From the NCBI RefSeq assembly GCF_024753245.1, contig NZ_JANUGX010000039.1:1-54378 (forward strand): a DNA stretch of 54,378 nucleotides. Direction: 5' to 3'. Under the pieces are notes generated by a model, which was given only the letters and a program-made list of their open reading frames with translations, did not search any database and was not told the DNA's origin. Source of the DNA: Massilia norwichensis (GTDB lineage Bacteria > Pseudomonadota > Gammaproteobacteria > Burkholderiales > Burkholderiaceae_D). Within the stretch, counting starts at the first letter, position 1. Every line of letters starts with the position of its first letter. A program made the position numbers and the translations under genes. This document shows, one piece after another, positions 1 to 7,438 of this stretch.

Positions 1-800
1 CCAAGGAGCGCAGGGGTTATCCCACTGATGTGAGTGATCAGGAATGGAAACTCATCGAGCCATTACTGCCGGGCGCTGCTCGTACCGGACGCCCACGCAG
101 AACAGAGCTTCGCCAGGTGATCAATGCACTTCGTTACCTGGTCCGTTCAGGCTGCGAATGGCGAATGCTGCCGAACGATTTTCCTCCCTATCAAACGGTG
201 TACTACTGGTTCCGTCGCCTGGTACGGCGCTTCCTGTTCCGAACGATCCATGATCTGGCATTGATGCTGGACCGGATGTGCGAGCAGCGCGAAGTTGCTC
301 CCTCGGCGGGCATCGTCGACAGCCAGTCCGTCAAGGCGCCGGGCGCTCGCGAGCGCGGCTACGATGCACACAAGAAGATCAATGGTCGCAAACGACATAT
401 CGCGGTCGATACTGACGGGCGGCTGCTAGCGGTGAATCTAACGCCCGCCGATGTCGCCGATTCAACGGGCGCGCAACTAGTGCTTGATGCCTTGGTCAAG
501 CGTTGGCCTTGGGTCAAGCATCTGTTTGGGATGCCGCCTATGACCGGCGCACTTTGTTGGACAAGGCGGCCTATCTCGACTTCACCGTCGAAGTTGTACG
601 TGGATTGCAGGGCCAGGACGGCTTTCAAGTACAACCGCGACGCTGGGTCGTCGAGCGGACCTTTGCGTGGCTGATGCGCTACCGCCGCCTTGTCCGAGAT
701 TATGAGCAGCGTCTCGATGTATCGGAAGCGATGATCTTCATTGCGCTCGGCTCTACATTATTGCGAAGAATGGGTTTCCGCTGAGTTATTAAACCGTCTC
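1..800 (+). mobile_element. IS5-family insertion sequence, left end outside window
   Basis: Coding sequence of an IS5-family transposase is open at the window edge. It is followed at about 778-800 by a terminal-repeat-like sequence ending in AAACCGTCTC, with TAA directly outside (801-803) as a possible target duplication. The left inverted repeat lies outside the window. The IS5 subgroup (IS427-like is my guess) is inferred from the end sequence and was not confirmed by search. Confidence 0.75.
3..784 (+). pseudogene. IS5-family transposase, frameshifted and 5'-truncated by the window
   Basis: A DDE transposase that would move the surrounding IS. The reading frame is already open at position 3 (KERRGYPTDVSDQEW...), so the GTG at 30 is internal and the true start lies left of the window. 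Family hallmarks are IEPLLP near the start, GCEWRMLP, the first catalytic Asp in GIVDSQSVK, and near the end RRWVVERTFAWL with the catalytic Glu. Near 525-535 the frame breaks: the first frame runs on to a stop at 674 as nonsense, while the family-like continuation (DAAYDRRTLLDKAAYLDF...) sits in the -1 frame until the stop at 784. The local sequence fits loss of one base from an ancestral TTTGCGGATGCC. It lacks a poly-A slippery run, so I read it as a disabling deletion rather than programmed frameshifting. Confidence 0.85.
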
Positions 801-1278
801 TAAGCTCCGCAACGAAATAATCCCATATCCCGTAATTACAACCCTTCTTCGGCATGATGCGTAATTATCTTTTCCCCGAAAAAAGACTATGGGCGATAGC
901 TCCTCAACGTCCACGCATATTATAACTTTCCCCCAGCCTGCATCAGCACAAAAAAACAATCTTCTCGACACCGGTTTCTAGCATCACACAAGCTCATCCT
1001 AGCCAGCTCGAACAAACAGTCGAACAGTTCGATTTTCATATCCCCACACTCATCCGCCATCAAAACAACTGATGTTACAAAACATCTTTATAAAACACCG
1101 GAAGAATTACTTGGCTTTCGCCTCTGACTGGAGAGCGAGCCGATGCAATTGAGTCAATCACACGTCCGCATTCGCTCGACAGTTACATAGACGCGAAGGC
1201 CTATATCATAACAACTGACATCCCAAACCTTCGCCCCTAAACATTTCCTAATTTTTAACCAGACAGAACTAAAATATA
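801..1278. other. AT-rich intergenic stretch between IS5 element and AIPR gene
   Basis: No gene is supported here. Base composition is markedly more AT-rich than the core of the window and matches the neighbouring defence-type genes. A 60-codon reading frame on the minus strand (789-971) overlaps the IS end and resembles nothing I know. The stretch probably holds the 3' untranslated region of the AIPR gene and remnant foreign DNA. Confidence 0.5.
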
Positions 1279-2991
1279 TTATTTAGATGACTCGTTTTTC
1301 AAAACTTGATCATATACAGCTTGCCTCTTTAATCTATCGTCCGATACATCCCCAAGCGCCTTGAATGCATCATAACAAGAGTTCATAATCTTTTTGCACT
1401 CCTTAGGATCATTCAAAATAACGTCAATTATCTTGCCACACCATTTTTCGATCTTTCGATCTCTTAAAGTTGGCATTTTCGAACCACCAACGCGTCGCGC
1501 GAATAAAGACATAATGTGCCACTTAAATTTTCTTGCATCGCTAGGAAGTTGTTGATTACTAAACAGTATCGCCATTCGATAATACAACAAACAACATGCA
1601 TAATAAATAGCCTCGTGGTTTTCTTGGCTAAAAGCTACATCAGCAATACTGCGGTCGGAGAATATCTTCCTGGGAAAGCGGTAGGATAGATCCGGGCGTG
1701 CCAAAAATACTGCTGATAGACACCGGGCCAAAAGTTTCAAGTCAAAAACTTTGATATTTGGGACGCCTTGGCCAACATATTGGCGGTCACGCCTTTCGAA
1801 ATACAGTCGATTTTCGTCGTCGTTATACGAGTTGAAATAAGTCTCAATCCTCCGAACGATGGGCTGCAGCGACAAAAACTGATCGTCATCTATTTTCGTT
1901 TGATTATTAGTCGCCCTAACTAAATCCGAGAAAACATCTTCACTATCAGTTTCGATTACCTTAATCGTGACCATTGTAGTTTCATCTAGCCGATCACGAT
2001 TAAGCCAAAGCATATTAGATGTCTGACACCCATTGACAATCTGAAAATCGACGAACGTAATACTTAAGCCTTGAACTCTCACATCGGGACTAACAACAGT
2101 AATCCCGTTATTCAGGACAGGAAAACGAGATTTAGAGTCTTGACTTGAGATTGTCTCGCCAATCGCACTATTCACGGGATTCTCTGCACCAAGAAACGCT
2201 CGAACGTTTTCCTCGAAGACATGATTTCTCAAACGATTCTCGTCATCTGACAACATGTTCGTGACAAAATTTTTCGCTGGCACCACGGCGAGATATGCCT
2301 CCTCAACGCCAGAAATAGGCGGAAGTGGAGCGATTGAAAACGCGTCAATCTTTGCCTCAATTGGTGCAGTGGTTGAATTAAAAGCGCGAACTAGGCCTTC
2401 TCGGTCTAATACAACGTAATCAATTTCAGAGAAATAGCCTTCATCATTCAATTTTGCAAGCAATTCGGATTTCGCTTGTTCTATTTCTTTAGGTTTAAGA
2501 TATCGCCCGGTATATGCATAACGGAGGATGAGTGATAGCTTTCCGTTGCGGATGCTCCCAGCCTTATCGACAGCTGATGAATAAATTCTTTTTGCATTCG
2601 TTTCAATTGAATCACTTGGCATGTTGTCAAAATCATGACAAAACCTATCAACAGCAGCTTGAAACTTAAGCAATTCACCTAAATCCATTGCTTCAGATGT
2701 TTTTGCCTGCGTGAGGATGAGTTTTACATTGTGATGACGTCTACCGTCACTTAACAATGCTTCGCAATCTTCTGGAGATACAACTACCTCCTCATCAATC
2801 AAAACACAACATCCATCGAGACCATCATCACCCGACCCAGAAGTTACATCTGCGAGGTCGTAGCCTTCAACTGCTTCGGGAGTAATAACACAATGATTGA
2901 CCAATCTTTCGAATTGCTCCGACTCCGACATTTCTTGCAATTGATAACTTGCCACAAAATCGCGAAGCAGCCCTGCTGTAATCCTATGCAT
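1279..2991 (-). CDS. AIPR-family (abortive infection phage resistance) protein
   Basis: A 570-residue protein with the AIPR signature in its middle: FPVLNNGITVV at about residues 290-300, followed by QIVNGCQTS at 317-325. These are the most conserved blocks of this family, whose founding members were linked to abortive phage infection. The first 100 residues carry GDDGLDG (54-60) and LTQAKTSE (93-100), spaced like a PD-(D/E)xK-type nuclease core, so nucleic-acid cleavage is a reasonable inference but untested. It is a lone gene on the minus strand, with a GGGA ribosome site five bases before the ATG. Codon use and AT content differ strongly from the core genes, which fits horizontal acquisition. 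It lies next to the toxin-antitoxin-chaperone cassette in the same orientation but about 170 bases away, so it probably has its own promoter. Confidence 0.8.
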   Translation of the reverse strand: MHRITAGLLRDFVASYQLQEMSESEQFERLVNHCVITPEAVEGYDLADVTSGSGDDGLDGCCVLIDEEVVVSPEDCEALLSDGRRHHNVKLILTQAKTSEAMDLGELLKFQAAVDRFCHDFDNMPSDSIETNAKRIYSSAVDKAGSIRNGKLSLILRYAYTGRYLKPKEIEQAKSELLAKLNDEGYFSEIDYVVLDREGLVRAFNSTTAPIEAKIDAFSIAPLPPISGVEEAYLAVVPAKNFVTNMLSDDENRLRNHVFEENVRAFLGAENPVNSAIGETISSQDSKSRFPVLNNGITVVSPDVRVQGLSITFVDFQIVNGCQTSNMLWLNRDRLDETTMVTIKVIETDSEDVFSDLVRATNNQTKIDDDQFLSLQPIVRRIETYFNSYNDDENRLYFERRDRQYVGQGVPNIKVFDLKLLARCLSAVFLARPDLSYRFPRKIFSDRSIADVAFSQENHEAIYYACCLLYYRMAILFSNQQLPSDARKFKWHIMSLFARRVGGSKMPTLRDRKIEKWCGKIIDVILNDPKECKKIMNSCYDAFKALGDVSDDRLKRQAVYDQVLKNESSK

Positions 2992-3158
2992 ATATATCCC
3001 AACTATTATTATTCATAGTTTAGTGGAAGCCATACAAGCTTCTCTAGCTACTGTTTTGCCATACCCAAAACCGCCACAGCTTCACACTAATATATTAATC
3101 AACTGAAAAACTACCGCAAACATTGCATTAATTGATTGCTTAAACTGGCTCGATGATC

Positions 3159-3746
3159 TTAGGCCGAATTACTCTTGCGAACTGCCGCTTTCTTTTTGAC
3201 TGGCGCAGGTTTCGGCTTAAACCCAACTGGCGGCATATCATCTTCGCGGGAGTTTTTTGCAGCCTCCCACTTCAGCAGATCTTGTGGAGCATTCTCATCA
3301 ACCATCTTTGTAAAAGTAGGACTAGGCAAGAACCAAAGCCCATGCTCACTTCGACTAGTGAAGTTTGCGATTTGCTCTCTAAATGCACTATACAACATTG
3401 GATACCCAGTGCCGCGCACATACTTAAATCGCATCAAACCTTCATCACTCCCACGAAAATGCAGATAGGCAACACCTTCAATATTAAACGAATAAGGCAA
3501 AACAACTCCGTCAGATTGCTTTTCCTGACGGATAGAAAGCTTTAGTGAAAGTGTAAAATGGCGCGGATCTCCCACCTCTTCCTCTGGATAGTCGAGGTTT
3601 GAGCCAAGATCGAATGTCACATTATGAAAGTCAAACTCGAGTTGAGGAAAGACTGAATTCTCGCTTCGATTCACATAATCACGATTGACCTCAACCTCAA
3701 ATCGAACAAATTCAAGACGGGAAAGAAAAATAGCTCCAGGATTCAT
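3159..3746 (-). CDS. SecB-like chaperone of a toxin-antitoxin-chaperone (TAC) cassette
   Basis: 195 residues, third gene of a tight minus-strand cassette; its ATG lies five bases after the antitoxin stop. The sequence reads as a SecB fold. Alternating beta-strand segments (LSRLEFVRFEVEV, QLEFDFHNVTFDL, HFTLSLKLSIR, YSFNIEGVAYLHF) precede a helix-loop block, MLYSAFREQIANFTSRSEHG, then FLPSPTF. That block matches the conserved tail of SecB-like proteins (aromatic-x-x-x-RE...T-x-R-G...LP-x-x-F). The tail after residue 170 is Lys/Pro/Ala-rich and probably disordered. In known TAC modules (M. tuberculosis HigB1-HigA1-Rv1957) such a protein protects the antitoxin from aggregation and degradation. 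The assignment rests on pattern plus context, not on a profile search; an unrelated beta-rich protein remains possible. Confidence 0.65.
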   Translation of the reverse strand: MNPGAIFLSRLEFVRFEVEVNRDYVNRSENSVFPQLEFDFHNVTFDLGSNLDYPEEEVGDPRHFTLSLKLSIRQEKQSDGVVLPYSFNIEGVAYLHFRGSDEGLMRFKYVRGTGYPMLYSAFREQIANFTSRSEHGLWFLPSPTFTKMVDENAPQDLLKWEAAKNSREDDMPPVGFKPKPAPVKKKAAVRKSNSA

Positions 3747-3751
3747 AATTC

Positions 3752-4201
3752 CTAACCCCCTGCAGCTGCGAATTTTTCCGAAGAGAAATATCGAGGAACA
3801 ACCTCGCTCACCGGGCGTCTTTTGAACATATCCAAACGAATTACGTTGGAGCCACCCCTCTCGTCACCTTCGGCTTCCTCAAAAAAAGTGTGAGACTCAA
3901 TAACCCCATCATAAGAATAGGAGACCGATTCTTCTTTGTTCCCAACCGAAATCACAAGGGGCTCTTCCAATGCATCGGCCAGCATAAAAAGTGTATCAAT
4001 TTGAATATTCTGATCACCTCGAAGAAGTCGGGAAACCGCAGCCTCCGACACTCCCATTCTTTCCGCAAGTTCTTTGTTAAGAATTTGCTTGCTACGCATC
4101 AGTCTGCGAACCTGCTGGATCGGCTCAGCTCGGCGAACGGCAGCCCACAGAGCTTTCCTTTCCGACACCTGCGCAGCAACGATCTCATTTTTTCGCAACA
4201 T
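3752..4201 (-). CDS. higA: XRE-family HigA-like antitoxin with C-terminal extension
   Basis: 149 residues from the ATG at 4201, chosen because AGGA sits five bases upstream; ATGs at 4213 and 4264 lack such a site. The start overlaps the end of the toxin gene by 17 bases, a usual sign of translational coupling. A helix-turn-helix of XRE type spans about residues 30-80 (NKELAERMGVSEAAVSRLLRG). It should bind the operator in front of the toxin gene and neutralise the toxin. Residues 90-149 form an extension beyond a typical HigA of about 100 residues. It ends in a hydrophobic/aromatic stretch (VIRLDMF, VVPRYFSSEKF) that could be the chaperone-addiction (ChAD) segment recognised by the downstream SecB-like protein. 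The ChAD role is inferred from the order and length only. Confidence 0.78.
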   Translation of the reverse strand: MLRKNEIVAAQVSERKALWAAVRRAEPIQQVRRLMRSKQILNKELAERMGVSEAAVSRLLRGDQNIQIDTLFMLADALEEPLVISVGNKEESVSYSYDGVIESHTFFEEAEGDERGGSNVIRLDMFKRRPVSEVVPRYFSSEKFAAAGG

Positions 4202-4715
4202 TTTTTTCCTCATTGAATTCAAAATTTCCACGTGATCGAAGGATTTTTTTAATTTCTTCCTCACAAGGCCCGGAGACCTCGTCTGGCGTTTGCTGGTCTT
4301 TCTTATGAAACGCCATAAGTAAAAAAATCACTTTCCGTCCGTCTCTCGCTGGATAAAAATATAACCTGTCTTTCTTATTTGGCTTTAATTCCAACAGCCG
4401 ATGGGTGCCACCTTCAAACTTGAAAGTATGTGCTGGCTTACAAGCGATACCACTCTGCTCAATTGCAGCTAAGAAATTTTCTTCGCATGAGGCAGCATAA
4501 ATTTCGCTTAGACAACGCAAAATTGCCGATTTCTTTTGAGAATCATCAACATATTTCGTGATCGTTTTAGGGAATCGGCCGCTGAGAAATTTGGGGTCAC
4601 TAGGGATGACAACAACTTCCCATTTCTGCTTAATCGCAGAAATGAGCTGAGTCCCAGGAGGGATTTTGGCCACCAACTCATAGGCCTGTTGTTGATTGAT
4701 TCGGAAGACTTTCAT
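4185..4715 (-). CDS. higB: HigB/RelE-superfamily (Gp49-like) toxin
   Basis: 176 residues from ATG 4715 (MKVFRIN); an ATG seven codons upstream is possible but falls in the likely promoter. The C-terminal half has the Gp49/HigB pattern: HRLLELKPNKKDRLYFYPARDGRKVIFLLMAFHKK (about 105-139, shown here without interruption only to mark the block ends HRLLEL and AFHKK), then QQTPDEV, then a helix EEEIKKIL. In this family the fold is a small ribosome-dependent or free mRNA endonuclease, and the LxxF-KK-x(3)-TP block is its most recognisable part. Roughly 60 extra N-terminal residues make it longer than the usual 100-120. It is the first gene of the cassette (toxin before antitoxin), the order typical of higBA loci. 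AT-rich composition marks it as foreign to the core genome. Confidence 0.75.
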   Translation of the reverse strand: MKVFRINQQQAYELVAKIPPGTQLISAIKQKWEVVVIPSDPKFLSGRFPKTITKYVDDSQKKSAILRCLSEIYAASCEENFLAAIEQSGIACKPAHTFKFEGGTHRLLELKPNKKDRLYFYPARDGRKVIFLLMAFHKKDQQTPDEVSGPCEEEIKKILRSRGNFEFNEEKNVAKK

Positions 4716-4728
4716 GGTTAAGCAGGAT

Positions 4729-4758
4729 CTTAACATATAAGTTAAGTTGTGTCGACAC
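4729..4758 (-). promoter_or_regulatory. Candidate promoter and operator of the TAC cassette
   Basis: Two palindromes lie directly upstream of the toxin start. CTTAAC-N6-GTTAAG spans 4729-4746 and overlaps a -10-like TAAGAT on the minus strand (about 4726-4731). GTGTCGACAC is a perfect ten-base palindrome at 4749-4758, near where the -35 box would lie. The arm-N6-arm layout resembles the HigA1 operator of M. tuberculosis as I recall it. Binding by the XRE antitoxin is inference. Confidence 0.5.
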
Positions 4759-5172
4759 TGTGCGTGACATACAACTACTCATTGTCGAGGCATCTCCGCG
4801 GTGACTGAGTGACATCAACTCGCCTACTCGGAGACAGACTGCAGTTAGGCTTCGCATGAGGAAATTTGGCCTCAAGTGAGACTGCAAGTGCATCGGCTGC
4901 TCGCTGCTCGCTACTTGCTAGTTACGTTGAGACAGAGTAGCAATACTTAACAGTACAGCAACGAATTCGGTTCGCATACCATGGCAAAACACTCTAAAGA
5001 AGTTGATTGTAGTCATTACATCACTCAGTTGGCCTCTATATACGTGCGCGTCGAACAAGTGGCATACGCGTCTTGGCGCGTCGGTCGAGATGACTCATCA
5101 ACTTGCATTTGACAACTATTGCAGTTGTGCTTGTTGATGATGAGGAATTAGTTCGGAAACTACTCGTGAAAC
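4759..5172. other. Non-coding stretch between TAC cassette and tRNA-Ser terminator
   Basis: About 410 bases with no convincing gene on either strand; the short reading frames present have no ribosome sites or family features. It probably contains the integration boundary of the foreign segment next to tRNA-Ser. I found no second copy of the tRNA 3' end inside the window that would define an att site. Confidence 0.4.
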
Positions 5173-5194
5173 AAAAAACCGCCTCAAAGGCGGT
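5173..5194 (-). terminator. Rho-independent terminator of tRNA-Ser
   Basis: On the minus strand ACCGCCT-ttg-AGGCGGT is followed by a run of six T, about 13 bases after the tRNA 3' end. Confidence 0.9.
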
Positions 5195-5206
5195 CTTTAG
5201 CATACT

Positions 5207-5296
5207 TGGCGGAAGCGGTGAGATTCGAACTCACGAACGGGTTCCCCCGTCGGCAGTTTTCAAGACTGCTGCCTTCAACCACTCGGCCACGCTTCC
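5207..5296 (-). tRNA. tRNA-Ser (anticodon UGA)
   Basis: 90 bases including an encoded CCA end. The acceptor stem GGAAGCG pairs with CGCTTCC; the anticodon loop is CTTGAAA with TGA; a long variable arm is typical of class II tRNA-Ser; the T loop is GTTCGAATC. On the minus strand a TATAAT box lies at 5308-5313. Its 3' end faces the foreign segment at 0.8-5.17 kb, so the gene is a plausible integration target. Confidence 0.95.
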
Positions 5297-5370
5297 TGGG
5301 GAACCGCATTATACATAAATCGTTGCTGGACAGGCAGGTTTGAGGCTTTCGGCTGCTCAACCGCACTTGG

Positions 5371-5390
5371 ATTCCCGCCTTCGCGGGAAT
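5371..5390. repeat. dRS3-like 20-base inverted repeat
   Basis: ATTCCC-N8-GGGAAT, the pattern named dRS3 in Neisseria, flanked by TGG and GACGG. The same pattern recurs at 36505-36524, and a variant at 36565-36584. It lies between the tRNA-Ser promoter and the 3' end of the neighbouring EAL gene. Confidence 0.75.
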
Positions 5391-5419
5391 GACGGTTCAG
5401 ATGCGAGGACCGGCGGTGG

Positions 5420-7438
5420 TTAGGCCACGAGCAGCCAATTCTCCCGCAACGCCTTCTCAAACTCATACGCCGGCAGCGGCTTCCCATACAAGTACCCCTG
5501 CACCTCATCGCACCCCGCCTGCCGCAGGAACTCCGTCTGCTCCAGCGTCTCCACGCCCTCGGCGATGACCCGATGCCCCAGCTTGCGCCCCATGCTGATG
5601 ATGGTGCTGGCAATCGCACAGTCGCTCACATCCAGCGGGATGCCCATCGTGAACGAGCGGTCGATCTTGAGGGTATCGATCGGGAAGCGCTTCAGATAAC
5701 TCAGCGAAGAGTACCCAGTCCCGAAGTCGTCCAAAGACAAAGCCACGCCCAGCGCACTGATGCGATCCATGATCCCGATGACGTAGTCGATATCGTGCAT
5801 CAGCGTGCTCTCGGTAATCTCCAGCTCCAGCCAGGAAGCCTCGAGACGATACCGGCGAAGCGTATCCGCCACCCGTCCAGGCAGCGAGGAAGTGAACTCG
5901 CGCGCCGACACGTTCACCGCCAGCCGGAACGGCGGCAAGCCGGCCCGCTGCCAGATCGCCGCCTGCGCGCAGGCCTGCTCCAGCACCCACTCGCCCACCT
6001 GCACGATCAGGCCGGTGGTCTCGGCCAGCGGAATGAATTCGGAAGGCGGCACCATGCCGCGCTGCTGGTGCATCCAGCGCACCAGCGCTTCGGCGCCGAC
6101 CAGGCGGGAGCTAGCAATTTCGAATTTCGGCTGGTAGTGCAGCAGCAGTTCGCCGTGGCCCAGCGCATGGCGCAGGCCGGTCTCGATCTGCATGCGCTGC
6201 TGCATGCCCTCGTTCATGTCGAGGCGGTAGAAGGCGACGCTGTGGTCGGGGTTCTCGACGCGCTCCTTGGCGCGCTGCATCGCGATGTCGGCCATGCGCA
6301 GCAGGGTTTCGGCATCGGCGCCGTCCTGCGGGTAGACGCTGATGCCGATGCTGGCGCCCACGCGCAGGTCGTGGCCGGCGATCTGGAATGGCGCTTCCAG
6401 CACCGCCTGCAGCTTCTGCGCCACCGTGGTCGCTTCGAAGTGCTGGCGCACGTCGAACAGGCCGATCGCGAATTCGTCGGCGGCCAGGTGCGAGACCACG
6501 TCTTCGTCGCGCAGGGTGCTGCGGAAGCGCTGGGCGACCTGGCGCAGCAGTTCGTCGCCGACGGTGCGGCCGAGGGTGCCGTTGATCAGCTTGAAGCGGT
6601 TCAGGTCGACGTAGAGCACGCAGGCCGTGCCCTCGTTGCGCTGGGCCGACATCAGGCCCTGGTCGACCAGGCGTGCGAACAGCGTGCGGTTCGGCAGGCC
6701 GGTCAGCTCCTGGTAGTAGGCCAGGTGGTGCAGGCGGTCTTCGGCCAGCTTGCGTTCGGTGATGTCGGTCAGGTAGGCGATCAGGCCGACCGGGTTGTCC
6801 TCGAGGTCGCGCAGCGGCGACAGCGACAGGCTGGCCCAGAAGATCTCGCCCGACTTCTTGCGGCGCCGGACTTCCATCATGCGCCCGCCCTGCTCGGCGA
6901 AGGCGTCAGGGAAGTCGGTGCCCTCCTCCGCTTCATCGACGTACAGGAACAGAATGTGCCGTCCCACCGCTTCCACCGCGCTGTAGCCGAACAGCTGCTC
7001 GGCGCCGCGGTTCCAGCTGGTGATGTAGCCCAGGCGGTCGGTGGTCAGCACCGATTCGTGGATCTGGTCCAGGATCTGCGACTGGTGCGCGAGCTGGGCC
7101 TCGACCTGGGCGTAGGCGTGGGTGGTGCGCTGGGCCAGGCCGTGCATCTGCAGCAGGGTCGCGGTGAGCGTGGCCAGGGCGTCCAATTGGTGCTGGTCGG
7201 CGTCGGCGAAGGCGCGGCCGCGCAGTTCATAGCGCCCCAGACTGCTGCCGTTCTGCCAGACCTGGGCCGCCAGCAGGCCGTCTTGCGCTGCGGCCGGCCC
7301 GCTGCCGGCGATGAAGGTGGCTTCGGGTACCGCCAGCAGGCCGCCGGCGATGCGTCCCAGTTCGGCATGCAGCGCGTCGCCGCGCAGCGTGAGGACTGCC
7401 TGGCAGATGGCGGCGCTGCAGGCGGCGATATCAGACAT
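5420..7438 (-). CDS. PAS-GGDEF-EAL protein, probable c-di-GMP phosphodiesterase
   Basis: 672 residues, cytoplasmic (no membrane segment seen). The layout is an N-terminal region (1-110) of unknown type, a PAS domain (about 120-230), a GGDEF domain (about 240-400) and an EAL domain (about 415-665). The GGDEF active-site motif reads LAADEF (318-323), losing both glycines, so cyclase activity is unlikely; such domains often act as GTP-binding regulators. The EAL domain keeps its catalytic set: EAL at 450-452, NVSAREF, LEITES, DDFGTGYSSLSYLKRF, KIDRSF and AEGVET. It should therefore hydrolyse c-di-GMP. Its start overlaps the end of the HDOD gene upstream by eight bases, so the two are translated together and probably work in one pathway controlling motility, biofilm or development. 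Confidence 0.88.
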   Translation of the reverse strand: MSDIAACSAAICQAVLTLRGDALHAELGRIAGGLLAVPEATFIAGSGPAAAQDGLLAAQVWQNGSSLGRYELRGRAFADADQHQLDALATLTATLLQMHGLAQRTTHAYAQVEAQLAHQSQILDQIHESVLTTDRLGYITSWNRGAEQLFGYSAVEAVGRHILFLYVDEAEEGTDFPDAFAEQGGRMMEVRRRKKSGEIFWASLSLSPLRDLEDNPVGLIAYLTDITERKLAEDRLHHLAYYQELTGLPNRTLFARLVDQGLMSAQRNEGTACVLYVDLNRFKLINGTLGRTVGDELLRQVAQRFRSTLRDEDVVSHLAADEFAIGLFDVRQHFEATTVAQKLQAVLEAPFQIAGHDLRVGASIGISVYPQDGADAETLLRMADIAMQRAKERVENPDHSVAFYRLDMNEGMQQRMQIETGLRHALGHGELLLHYQPKFEIASSRLVGAEALVRWMHQQRGMVPPSEFIPLAETTGLIVQVGEWVLEQACAQAAIWQRAGLPPFRLAVNVSAREFTSSLPGRVADTLRRYRLEASWLELEITESTLMHDIDYVIGIMDRISALGVALSLDDFGTGYSSLSYLKRFPIDTLKIDRSFTMGIPLDVSDCAIASTIISMGRKLGHRVIAEGVETLEQTEFLRQAGCDEVQGYLYGKPLPAYEFEKALRENWLLVA

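Noticed and set aside
503..545. Programmed frameshift in the IS5-family transposase
   Set aside because: The break at TTTGGGATGCC has no A-rich slippery run, and a single-base loss explains it directly.
801..5206. att repeat of the tRNA-Ser 3' end bounding the left island
   Set aside because: I found no second copy of the GTTCGAATCTCACC-type sequence within the window; the far boundary may lie to the left.
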